Part shown: positions 1-11,400 of the stretch, in pieces | How the letters are laid out: each line of letters begins with the position of its first letter | How positions within the stretch are numbered: position 1 is the stretch's first letter | Source: Bretschneidera sinensis | Lineage: Eukaryota > Streptophyta > Magnoliopsida > Brassicales > Akaniaceae | NCBI GenBank assembly: GCA_023935145.1 | Contig: CM043697.1 | Location: forward strand, 49,660,001-49,724,000 | DNA: 64,000 bases | Direction: 5' to 3' | The notes under the pieces: model-generated | What the model saw: only the letters and a program-made list of their open reading frames with translations | What the model was told of the DNA's origin: nothing | Database searches by the model: none | Translations under genes and position numbers: made by a program

Positions 1-3000
1 TATCTAACCTAGCAGTAGATTGCAACAAATAATAAACTAGTAAGCCTCCTAATAATTAAATGAGACAATCATGAAAATAGAGATAGAAGAACATCCGATA
101 CTTAAAGCATAAATTAAACATTAAAAACAGATTAGATCTCATAGTTTTATTGATTCTGAGACTTCCATTTCCTTCGACCAATTATAAAGTTTAGCCACGC
201 AGGGCCATGATGAAAACTCGAATGAGAAGATTAGAGAAGAGAGGAGAGAGAGGTGTACCTGAAGTCTGATGATTTCTCCCCTCTTATACACATTATTTTC
301 AGTATTAGAAGCCTACAAGGCCTCCTAAAAGTATTCTAAATATTATTCTAAAATAACAATATTCAAATCTGACTAATTTAAGGAAAATATTAAAAATAAA
401 ATAAAGTCCTAATATAACTAGGAAACTGGTGTTTACAGCATGAGTTTTCGTGCACCAGATCTGAAAACTTTCGAAAATAAACCGCGTCAAATCAGCGGAT
501 TAGAATTGCAGGCTAAGGGACATTCCAGAACGTCAACAGTGCAGGTGCAGCAACTCCAAGCCTGGTTTTGACCTTGATTCAGCCAATATCTCTCAAAACT
601 CAAAACATTAAAGTTGTATTGCTTTTTCTTGGCGTTCGATATCATCTTGAATCTTCTCAATCGGAGCTCAGATGAGAGAGTTATGCCCAAATTACGAAGT
701 GATGTCAAAATTGTCCAAAATCGCCCAATTAGCTTCATTTTGCACTTAACGCCTCCATTTGCATCCTAAATGAAAATAGAAGAATAATGAGTACATTTAG
801 ACACCAAATGGGTATAAAAAACTAAAGACTAAGGGAGAAAAATATGACATTTTGCATTCTCATCAGTCCAACTCATCTTTTACTCCATATATTAGCGTAT
901 AACAACATTAAAATATATTTCGTATGTTCAAAATTTAATTGTTGCCAATAAGTGCACCAATTGAGCAAATATGAATTAGAAAATATTCTTTAGAAAATCA
1001 TGAAAGCTATATATTTTTTATACACTCCCATGAAAGTAGACTTGATTTCATTATTTGACATAGTCAAAATTTTAATAGTAACAATGGAAACCATTCAAGA
1101 TAACCAAAAATAAATATATTAATAAGAAAGGTAATTACAATAACTAGATTCTCGATGTATCATCACGTACCCTATTTGGATAGAGTATGCAACATGCAAG
1201 GGGAATCTCTTACATGAAACCAACACGTTACCGTATCTCAATTTTCGAAAAGCCTAAAACTTTTAGGCAAAAAAACAATCTAGACTGAATAAATTCCACC
1301 AAATGTTTCATGTCAAACTCTAATATAAAACACACAATTACCTCTTTTGGGCAGGTGATTGAATGCAATAACCCAGATAAATGTTCCGTAACAATAAAAT
1401 GAAATAACCCTATAAATATCAGTGAATGGACCACTTTAGCGGTAATCATCTACATCAACTGATTAAACTATTTCAAACCGAGACTGATAAAATATATTAC
1501 CCAAGATGTATACATACTAAAACAACATGTATACATTTGATACTCTCAATATTAGATAGTAAACCACATGTACCCTTTTGGATCAATATCAAAATATATG
1601 TTGCACGAGCAAAACAAGTCTTAAACTAAAATTAACAAAATGATTATATAAATTATTCATATGCAAAAGTAAGCATAAATAATATATCAAAGCTCGCCAT
1701 TAAATGTTTTAGCAAAACATCATAAATCATATATGTGAGCATTACAAAGAAATTTTACATAATTTAATAATTCAATGAAGTCCCATAAAATTAATATAAT
1801 GAATTTATACTGCAAAATAAATTCACTTCATAACACAATCTTATTGTAAAAAGAAACATTATAAGCATAATAATAGCCAAAGAGATTTACATATTGAAGA
1901 AAATATATAGTGCAGTGATAGAGATGGTGTAAGATAATTGAAATCATTAGTCAATACAATGGTGGGTTCAGGTAAAGAAATCCACTTAGACCAATACAAT
2001 ACATATTAAGCTACCCAAGTCTTCCAACTTCAAGATATTGCACCAAACATTCTCATATAATAAATAGGGCATGCTAAAGATAGATTTTCAGAAAATTAAA
2101 AGCACATACAATAAAGAGATGGCATTTATAGAAGCCTATTTTGTTTTCAAAAGGCTTGGTATGAAATAAGGGCAACTGAACGTGCACATGATTGACCTCA
2201 ATTCTATTTACTTCAGTCAGGGTTACATCACCACACTATATAGTTGAGTGGTAGAGCACAAAGAGATTTGATTTGTAAGGTATTTCTTCTTACCAATGTA
2301 TGTGTCTAAAATCAGTCGAGACCAACTCTCATGTTCACATAGTTTAACGATCACTAAGTTGTAGAACCATAATTAGTAACACAGTCTAGCAAAAACCGTT
2401 ACTAGATATTTTTAATGAATAGTAGGGAAGATTTTAAATTATTTCCTTGAGTGATTTCTCTTTATTTCTTGACTGGCCCTACCTTGAGTTGCATATCCTA
2501 ATTGATTTCCTTAAACCCCACAATTTCTTTTAGATTGTGGACTTTGTACCTACTTAAAATTCTATAATCTTTCTATATAGAAAAATTTCACAACTCGTGC
2601 AAATCCTCTACAACTTTCAATTTATAAATTGACTTGATTATGATTTGAGATCCTTCCTTGGAGTTTGAATAAAACTAATTTAGAAACCATTGTATCAAAT
2701 AAAATCAAGTAGATATTTAAAACACAAACAAAATTTTGAATTCAATAACCACGGAAAGCTTAGAGCCTTTTGACGTGATTGATCATGTGAGTTCGAATAG
2801 AAGCAGTATAGAAATTCTTGTAAAAAAAAAAGGTTAACTGTATTTGATGGTGCCATGAAAAGTTGCTAGTAAGCCATATATCACGTTATGCTATCTTTGG
2901 AAATTTCTTTGAACATTTTTTTTTAAAATTCTAAACTCATAGATCAACTCAAACAATTTGTATTTCCAATCCCCAAGACAAATATATGAGTCCCCTAATT

Positions 3001-3120
3001 TTTTTATAAATAAAATTAACATAAATGTATAGCAACAAATAAATACGGAATCACTTGAAATCAAATGTAATATTATTGAATTAGGTTACGTAAACAATAG
3101 ATTTAAACACATGTAAAGAC
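1..3120. other. AT-rich intergenic region, no gene recognised
   Basis: No open frame here has recognisable protein character or plausible splice structure. The minus-strand frames at 305-738 are low in complexity and unlike any family I know. The stretch around 500-770 reads like degraded retrotransposon or repeat sequence, but no paired LTR was found. A short piece near 2240-2260 resembles a Pol III A box (agttgagtggtagagca) without a good B box at the right distance. Confidence 0.5.
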
Positions 3121-3134
3121 TAGCTCTGATACCA
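3121..3134 (-). other. Primer-binding site, initiator-Met tRNA type
   Basis: On the minus strand this reads TGGTATCAGAGCTA, the classic plant LTR-retrotransposon primer-binding site complementary to the 3' end of initiator-Met tRNA. It sits two bases inside an LTR-like block that begins TGTTA and ends TAACA (3137-3599), exactly where a PBS should be. Confidence 0.7.
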
Positions 3135-3136
3135 CA

Positions 3137-3599
3137 TGTTAATAATTCTAAGGATCTATTGCATACATTGTATTACTAATTTGATCTCACATACTTGATG
3201 TTTGAGACATATTGTTATTCCGATAACACCACAGGAATCTTAACACACCAATACATGCAAGACTGTTTAGTTAGGGTTCTTCCTCTCCTTACTCTCTCTG
3301 TACGGCAGCTTTATAATGGGGAAACGTTACTTAGGTTAAGAGAGGAAAGGGGACCTAGCTCATATTTATAATAAACTTAATAGTTCGCTTATCATAGCTC
3401 ATTAGGTTTGTCAAGCCCACACCATTGCCCAACCACATCTAAAACCATTAGGTGTATCTGGCCCACCCACGAGATCAAGTAGATGTCAGACCCACAAAGT
3501 CCATCTCAAGAACCCAATCTAGTCCGTTTTGTAAATATAAAGTCCTATAAACTGATGGAAGCTCATTAGTAATATTAGAACATTTTATATATTCTAACA
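3137..3599 (-). repeat. LTR of a truncated LTR retrotransposon (minus orientation)
   Basis: This 463 bp block has inverted termini TGTTA...TAACA and is bordered on its left by an initiator-Met primer-binding site. It would therefore be the 5' LTR of an element running leftward on the minus strand. A TATA-like ttataaagct lies on the minus strand near 3310. No matching second LTR or coding region was found to the left, so the remaining element is deleted, or too diverged to see by eye. The end positions are inferred from the TG/CA rule and the PBS position. Confidence 0.6.
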
Positions 3600-4949
3600 T
3601 GATATAGATATCCAATTCTTTTGATAGGCAGGATGAAAATCAAATGGATTTAATCGAATATTGCAATGGCTAAAGCCATAACATTGAAGTGGATGCTATC
3701 TTTTCCACTAGGAATCCCAAGTATCCTTTCCCCTTTCTTTCGAGAAGAAGGATAATTCTTTTGCATTTTAATGGTGTTGTTGGATAAACATTGGAGAAAT
3801 GCATGAAGCATGGAATATGATTCTTGCCTATTGCCCATTTGTTGGGAGGAACATAACGTGCTATGTTCTTTGAGTGGGATTCTTCTTGTGTTGCACTCAT
3901 TGTTATGCAGATTGGAATCTTAATCACTTTTCTCCTTCTTCTTCTTCTACCGATTTTCATTTTTTTTAATATCAATTATCATGTGGAAGGATTTGAACAT
4001 GAAACATGTTTAAAGGATTGTAATTACTAATTACCCTCTCAAGAGAAAAAGAGAGTGTAATTACAAATTAAATTATGACTCGATCATATTTACTAGTATT
4101 ACATACCAGTTTTCTTAACCCTAAGCGATGGATTTGTTTTTAAATTAATTTTTACATGAAATATTTATATTTATAATTTTTTATTAACAAATTTGTTGTA
4201 ATTTATTGTGTTTTTGGACTTCTGTGACTGATATATGTCGTTCTTTCATTGAAATTGTATAATTTATGTTTGTGATTTAATGAAATATACCACAACCAAC
4301 CATTTCTTTGGTTTAATAATTATTGCCTCAAGTCAAATATTTGTGAGTGTGTTGAGGTTTTGAGTTTGATTCTTCATTCGAATATCCATCATGCATCATA
4401 AATCCACGCATCACACATATGTGGGGCAAAAAAGCGGGGCATGCCCCAAGCGTGCAAATGGAGGCTCAAAATGGGATAAAAAAGGCATGAGACGAAGAAA
4501 AAAATATTGCTGAAAATTGATACAAATTTTTGATTTAGTTGAAGCTAAAATTGGAATTATAATGAATTTATAAAATATATAATTACAATATTTGATCAAA
4601 ATTTTCATAATTCAAAATAATAAATATTTTTATTATAACTTATTACATGCAAAAAATTATATCCATATCATTAACATAATTATATTGCAAAAATCCATGA
4701 TTAAAAATAATTAACGGAAAAGTAGTACATTTATGTAAATTAGGATATCAAACATCAAAAGAAATAATCAGGAATATCTTGCAAAATCGAAAGTGTAATT
4801 GATCAGTGTTTAAAAAACTAGGTCAAAATACAACTTTCAAATACTCTGTAACAAGAGGGCGTCATGTTGCACCACAGCTACAGTTTGTAGGGGACAAGTT
4901 TATATATATTAGATTAGATTGTAATTTGTTTAGCTTTTGTACACTCAAT
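3600..4949. other. Intergenic, no gene recognised
   Basis: AT-rich sequence. The overlapping minus-strand frames at 3650-3975 are rich in Lys/Arg runs that come from a GAA-type repeat and do not look like a real protein. Nothing else was identified. Confidence 0.5.
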
Positions 4950-6048
4950 GGATTGTTTGGCATGCGGTACAAAAATAGGATCTGACTAAATTAATTCCTC
5001 ATGAACCGTTAATCTTATATTTAATTGAAAGGATTAACTGTTCATATGAGATTAGGATAAGACAAACTTAATCATAATCCCATAATGGATTAGGATGGGA
5101 CAAACTTAGTCCTAATTTCATGAAATCTGTCCCACCTTGGGACAGATTGTATCCTATAGATTTTTTTTTTCTTCCTTTCATACCCTTGCTAAAGCATGCT
5201 TCTTTTTCTTCCCCTTCTATTTCATCAAAAACAACCTAAGAGCAAAAATAAAAAACCAAAAAAAAAACATATAATTTTCTCGGAAACAAACAGTAAAAGA
5301 AGAAGAAAAAGAAAAAGAAAACGAAATGCACAAGAAGAAGAAGAGAAAAAAGTAATAGAATAGAAATTTACAAGCATGAAGAGAAGGAAAAAATGTGATA
5401 AAAAAAGAGATTTACGTTTTCTTGGCAAACAAACAAAAAAAGAGAAAAAATAGATCTCCACAACAAGAAGAAGATCTGTTTTTGAAGAAGAAAAATTTAA
5501 GAGCATCAAGAGAAACAAAAACATAATAAAAAAACCAAAAAAATATGCATATTCTTGGGAAACAAACAGAAAAAGAAGCATATTAAAAAATAGATCTGTA
5601 CAATAAATAGAAGAAGAGAGAAAAAAAAAAACTAAATTGCACACCAAGAAGAAGAAGAAAGGGGAAAAAGAAAAAAAATACTTTCTTGATTTGCTTTGCT
5701 ACCTTTTGCCTTTGGAGAAACTCGTACTTTGGTTTTTCATATTTGGAGATATTTTTTGTTTTTTTGTGATTTCATCATAGAAAGAAGAAGAGGAAGAAGT
5801 GGGGGAAGAAGAAGAGAAAAAAAAAATCTAGAGATCTCTAGAGATTTCTGGTATTTTTAACTTTTAAATGAAAGATATAGAGGGTATTATAGTTTTTATA
5901 ATTATTGTCCTGCTTTAGTCTCAATTAAGAAAAATCTCACAAACCAAACATAAGATTAGAATATTACTATTTTAATTTGCTCTAATCATATCTCATATTA
6001 ATTATAATCTTATATTATAGTAATCCTATTCGCATACCAAACGGACCC
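4950..6048. mobile_element. Putative non-autonomous TIR DNA transposon with purine-rich core
   Basis: The left end (ggattgtttggcatgcgg) and the reverse complement of the right end (gggtccgtttggtatgcg) match imperfectly. Both resemble the G-rich GTTTGG termini of many plant MITEs and hAT-like elements. Subterminal sequence is rich in taatcctaatc-type motifs and includes a strong hairpin at about 5127-5151. The core (5220-5830) is a long A/G-rich tract of GAAGAA and AAAGAA, which creates a spurious Phe/Leu-rich minus-strand frame. No clear target-site duplication was seen, so the ends are approximate. Confidence 0.42.
5127..5151. repeat. 11 bp perfect hairpin
   Basis: The arms aatctgtccca and tgggacagatt are perfect reverse complements separated by a 3 base loop (cct). 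The hairpin lies in the subterminal part of the putative TIR element. Confidence 0.75.
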
Positions 6049-8310
6049 TTATGACCCTTTTGGTTCAATCCTATGAATTGAAAAAAAATAGCTTTTGAAT
6101 CGGGATTGAATGATAATTTTGTTTTTATGTTAAGAACAATTAATTCCTTTCCAATTCTAACGTTAGGTTAGATAGTTTAAAGTCTAAAATAATAGTGGAT
6201 TGCATGTCAAATGACAAAATTATCCTTATACATATAAAGATAAATCCTCAATACGATAAGGCTGTTTGATGAGTATTTCTATGATTTCTTGTTTAAAAGA
6301 AGAAATCATGTGCTTTTTAATATATTTTTTGATAAAATAATATATTTAATAATTTAAAAAAACCCTCATATTTAATAGTAAAACATGTAAAATTTTACCA
6401 CCAAATATATTGAATGGTTGATTTTACCACAAAATTTATGTATTTTACCAAGAAAGGCACGTCTTCTCTATAAGCATGGCATCGTAGAATTGGCCTTTGT
6501 TTAATTGGTTTGTATCTACCCGCTATGGAACCTACAAAATGTATTGGCATTGAAAATGTGCAATAAGTGGTGCATTTAAAAAAGTGTTTAAAATATTAAC
6601 TGTATTTTTAAATTAATAAAACATGTTAAATTCAATCATAAGACTTTATAATTTAATCTTTTGATTAAATTGATTTTCAAAATTTCAATTTAATCAAATG
6701 AGTCCCACGAATTTTAATTTTGTCTAATTCAATCTCCATCATTAACTCACTTTAGCTCTATTAGTTTTTGCCACTTAAGATAATTATCTGACATGAATTG
6801 CTTAACTATCTAGTTAAAATACAGTGAACTTCACGTGATTATCAACAATACTAAATCAAATAGATTAGTCTTTTTGTTAATCAAATGAAGCTTAAGTTAG
6901 AGAATTTTTATTGTATGTTAGCCACATGAGTAAGCAATCCAGGCCAAGTAGCTATCATAAGTAATATAAACTTATAAAGCTAAAAGTGATGACTTAATTT
7001 AATCAAATTGAAATTTTGAAAATTTATTTAATCAAATTGAAAGTATATAGATCAATTTGATAAAAATAAAAAACAAACAAACAGTAGAACTAAGGATGAC
7101 ATTTAGCCTAATAAAGCATTATAAAAATATCAATAATTCATTAACACATGTAACTCAAATAAGTTATCCATAAGCATTTAAAATTTTAATTTCACTCACT
7201 TAGGTCAAATCATGAATTTTGTTGGATTTCTTAAAACTCTTTGTGACTGAATGGAAATTGAGAGTTAAAAGTATCACCCGTTAGATGAATGATATAGTTT
7301 AGGATTGAAAGTGGGTAAGGATAATTTTGAAATAAATTGTTTTTAAATTGAAGCCATATTTCCCTATTAAGTTAAAATTCAGTTTAAGGATGCTTAAAAT
7401 CTACGAATGCTAGGAGATTGAGAGGAATAGTTACTCTCAATATTAATGAATTGCGTCTTCTTATAAATTAGCAACAAACCAAACATAAAAATTGAAAACC
7501 ACTAGAAATTTATGGAAAAAAATGTGACAATTCCAAATGTACTAAACATGTTGTATACTAAACATGTTGTCCATTGATACGGTGAAAAGCCAATACCGGG
7601 AGTGATGTTCACCAAATGGATAAAATCGATTAATCGATCGTTTCGATAAATCAATTAAATCGGTATTAAAATGATTAACTGAATACTAAATATCGGTTAA
7701 TCAGTTGGTTAGTGGCTTAACAGTTAATTTTTTAATCATTTTAACTGTTTAACCGATTAAAAAATTAAAAATTAAAAAATATTAATATTAATAATATGTT
7801 AAATATAAATATAATATATAATAAAATATAATAAATTAAATATATAATAAATTTTAAAAAAATTAATTATATAAACAATGTTAGTTAATCGATTAATCGA
7901 TCGTATCGACCGAAATCAATTTGATCAGTTAATGTCAAAAGTTTAGGTTAAATCGATCGAAACGATTAAAAAAATTATCCAAAAAAATCAATTAAATTTT
8001 TTAATCGATCGAACTGACTATTTCGATCTTTTGTATATCCCTAGAAAGGTGATTTGTATTCGTCACTCAATTTACAAATGAGACATTCTTAAACCTCTAT
8101 CTTTATTTTTTACCATTAAATCAACATCTTATTGGCAGTTTATCCATAATTTTTGCTTTAAGTGGTGCTTAAAGGGGCATTCCTGTCATGGTGAAAAGGA
8201 TCTTGAAAAAGAAACAGAATAAATGCAAATCAAACTCACAAATTACTTCAACAGAAGGGGCATTACTGATATTTCATAGAAATACCGGGGCCAAATATCA
8301 AACAAAACCT
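6049..8310. other. Intergenic, AT-rich; degenerate palindromic block at about 7605-8045
   Basis: No gene was recognised. The part from about 7605 to 8045 is extremely AT-rich and studded with atcgat, gatcg and taatcgatta motifs on both sides of an ATATTA core. The two halves are loosely inverted copies of each other, which suggests a decayed foldback element. Ends and target duplication could not be fixed. Confidence 0.4.
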
Positions 8311-8314
8311 TGTC

Positions 8315-8321
8315 TATAAAT
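8315..8321 (+). promoter_or_regulatory. TATA box of the HMT2-type gene
   Basis: TATAAAT lies about 100 bases upstream of the first ATG (8421) of the homocysteine S-methyltransferase. This is a normal plant core-promoter spacing that leaves a short 5' leader. Confidence 0.5.
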
Positions 8322-8420
8322 TTCCAAGCCACCATAGACGCAAATTCAAACTCACAGCACACAACGCAACTCACCCAACTTGAACACTAGTTGTTGAACA
8401 ATTCGCTCAGTTTGACACAG

Positions 8421-11400
8421 ATGGATCCCAGCAACGTTGAAACGGCGTCTCCGACGCCACCTTCGCCGTCGTTGATGACGGATTTCCTCCGTCAGGCAGG
8501 GGGCGTCGCCGTTATCGACGGCGGACTCGCGACGGAGCTCGAACGGCACGGCGCTGATCTCAACGATCCTCTCTGGAGCGCCAAATGCCTCCTTACTTCC
8601 CCTCACCTCATTCGCAACGTAATCTCTCTCTCTCACTCTCTCTCTACATATAAAACTTACATTTCCGTATATATGTACACATGTATGTAAACGTGAAATT
8701 GTTTTTTTTCTACAAATTATGAGAATTGCAGCCATTTCATTCAGTTAGCTTTTAATTTTAGTTTTTTTAATGTGTGGTAATGAAGCAGAGGTTTTTAATA
8801 TGATGAAAGTATTACGTATTAGTAAATACAGGTTTGGTGGTAATGATGGTGAAAATCGATTGAACTGAGAATGGTATGGTGTTGAAAAGTGAGTTGCTTT
8901 GTGAGTTCATATTGGGGAATTTAACTGTCTGATTGGTTGTGGGAGCTTATTTTGCATGGAACAGAATAGGCAAATATTGATAATTAGCATTTAGCAAAAT
9001 TTACGCACAGAGAAAAAAAGAAAAAAAGAAACGCCCCTACTGTATGAACTTTGGACCACTAAGTGGGGCTGATCTCTCACTCTTTTGGCTTAGTTCTCTA
9101 GGACAAACCTTGTTTATGTCTTTTTATCCCAACATATAAATGATGTTGCTCTGGTTATTGTGTGGTAAAAGATTTTCGTTTGGACCACAGTATGGCCAAT
9201 GGGCATGGTTTCTGACTCTACTAACCTTCTTGTCTGGAGGCAGCCTTGTTTTGATCAGAACTTTGCAGTAAGAGATTAAACTTATGGAAACATTTCAGTT
9301 TGGACCACCATATAGGCATGGTTTCTCACCATATAGGCAGCTTTATTTAAAAGTTTATATCATTCACTCTCTCTCGCTCTCTCTCTGGGATCTTTCTTTT
9401 GAATATGGTTGTTAAATGTAGATCCAAATCATGAATCTAGAATCACAACATTTGGTACAAATTCTCATAATCAATTTTAAATGACTTGTAATACAGATAA
9501 AACAAATTAAATACGTTTTTTATAAACTAATGTTACTAATCTATGAATGACCATGTAACCTAATATATGTGTGAGAGAGAGCAAAAAAATACCCATAAGG
9601 GAGTTTGTTGGTTAGGGTAGGGAATGTGACACTTAAACTTTGGGCAATAACCAATGAGCTAATTTACATACATATATATAATGTTTCTTGGAATGTAAAA
9701 AGACTTAACTTGAGAGACAAAATATTTAGAAAATCTTCATGCTTCCAAATAAACTACTATTATTGATTGAAATCAAATATATGAAAACTTTTACAAAACG
9801 TTAAAGAACCTTAAATTTCTAGAACAACTTAAATGAAAGAGGAAAATTAATTGATGGTGTTTATTTTAACCCTAACACCTTGGGTCTTAAACCCTTTTTA
9901 TATAAAGATCTTTTAAATAAAATGAAGAAACTTTGGGCTTTAATGAATTGAGCTAATCGTATTCATAAGATTTGCCACGATTATGGACTCACCACTGATT
10001 CGGTTGATGATTCACGAAGAACTTCGATTTACATGCCAATTTGAAATGTTTACGTCTATGATCGATTTGAGTTGTTACTTATGTGATTTTGACAAGTTTG
10101 GAAGGTTGGGGGTGCAATAACATACAATTCCAGTCAAATTCCTTGGAGGATGGTGAAAGGAAGATATGTCATGGATGTTGTGGATGGAGTACACAAATTC
10201 TTCATTAAAATAAAGTGCAATCAATTTGATGATTGAAAGTAGAACTGCTATTTCTTACTTTGTCAACTGAGACCCACCTGTTATTATGTGAATGCAACCT
10301 AGGGGAGTCATTTTTTATGGATGATTTTATTTTACTAGTGAAGGGATTTGCATGCAAAACCTTATGCAGTTAAGTTGTCTTCATATGTCCATCAAGTTTG
10401 CAAATTGGTGAATGGCTCTCTTTGTAGGAATTGCTATGATCATAATAGTTTGTTAATTTGCAATTACTCTTGAATGTGATTACGTAGTAAAATATACAGA
10501 ATGAATCTGTTGTATAGTTCACTGGGTTGCTTGATTGAGCAGGTACACCTTGACTACCTTGAAGCTGGTGCAGATATTATTATCACAGCATCTTATCAGG
10601 TATTAAAAATGATCTTTCTCACTCTTGCTCGCTCTCTCTCTCAAACTGACACTCACGTTTACTCACCTGTGGACAGGCCACCATTCAGGGGTTTGAGGCA
10701 AAGGGCTTATCTAGAGGAAAAAGTGAAGCCTTGCTTGAAGTGTAGAAATTGCCTGTGAGGCACGGGATATCTATTACGACAGATGTAGTAAGAGTTCTTG
10801 TGATGTTATGGAAGATGGTAGGGTTCTTAAACGTCATCCCATTTTAGTTGCAGCATCTGTGGGCAGCTATGGGGCTTATTTGGCAGATGGGTCTGAGTAC
10901 AGGTAAGCCAAGTCTGTTTTTTCAAGTTGCATGGAATGCAATTTTATTGGCCTTGATAAAGCTTGTATGTTGCGTAGCTTTATCACTGTAGCTTCTTATG
11001 GTTAATGTGCCTTCAAGCATGGTCGTACTCTGCCCTGGAAGAATTCTTGGAATTCATGTTATGATTGACTACAGTATTCTATATGTGCAATGTCTGGGAT
11101 GACAGGAGAATCTATGTCATTGTTCTATCCACCATGCATGTGTTATTCAGCCATTTGTTATAGCACTAGTTCCATAGTTAACGGGATTCTTATACCCTTC
11201 TTAGAACTACGATTCGGATCCTATGTTCCGATTTGTGGTATGTTCACATACTAGATCCTCAAAATTGGCAATCCAAATTTTTAGAAAATAAGAGATTTTT
11301 AGCTATAAATTTGAAGGCAAAAAAATTGATTTCTAGACAAAAAAAAGAAAAAGAGAATACTCATAATTTATTTTAAATTTATGCTATCCAAAATTATGTT

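Noticed and set aside
2236..2330. tRNA- or SINE-like A box (agttgagtggtagagca)
   Set aside because: No cloverleaf can be drawn, and the B-box-like text is too far away and poor.
5225..5647. Minus-strand 140-codon frame rich in Phe and Leu that resembles a membrane protein
   Set aside because: It is the complement of a GAA/AAG low-complexity tract; the hydrophobic look is a by-product of base composition.
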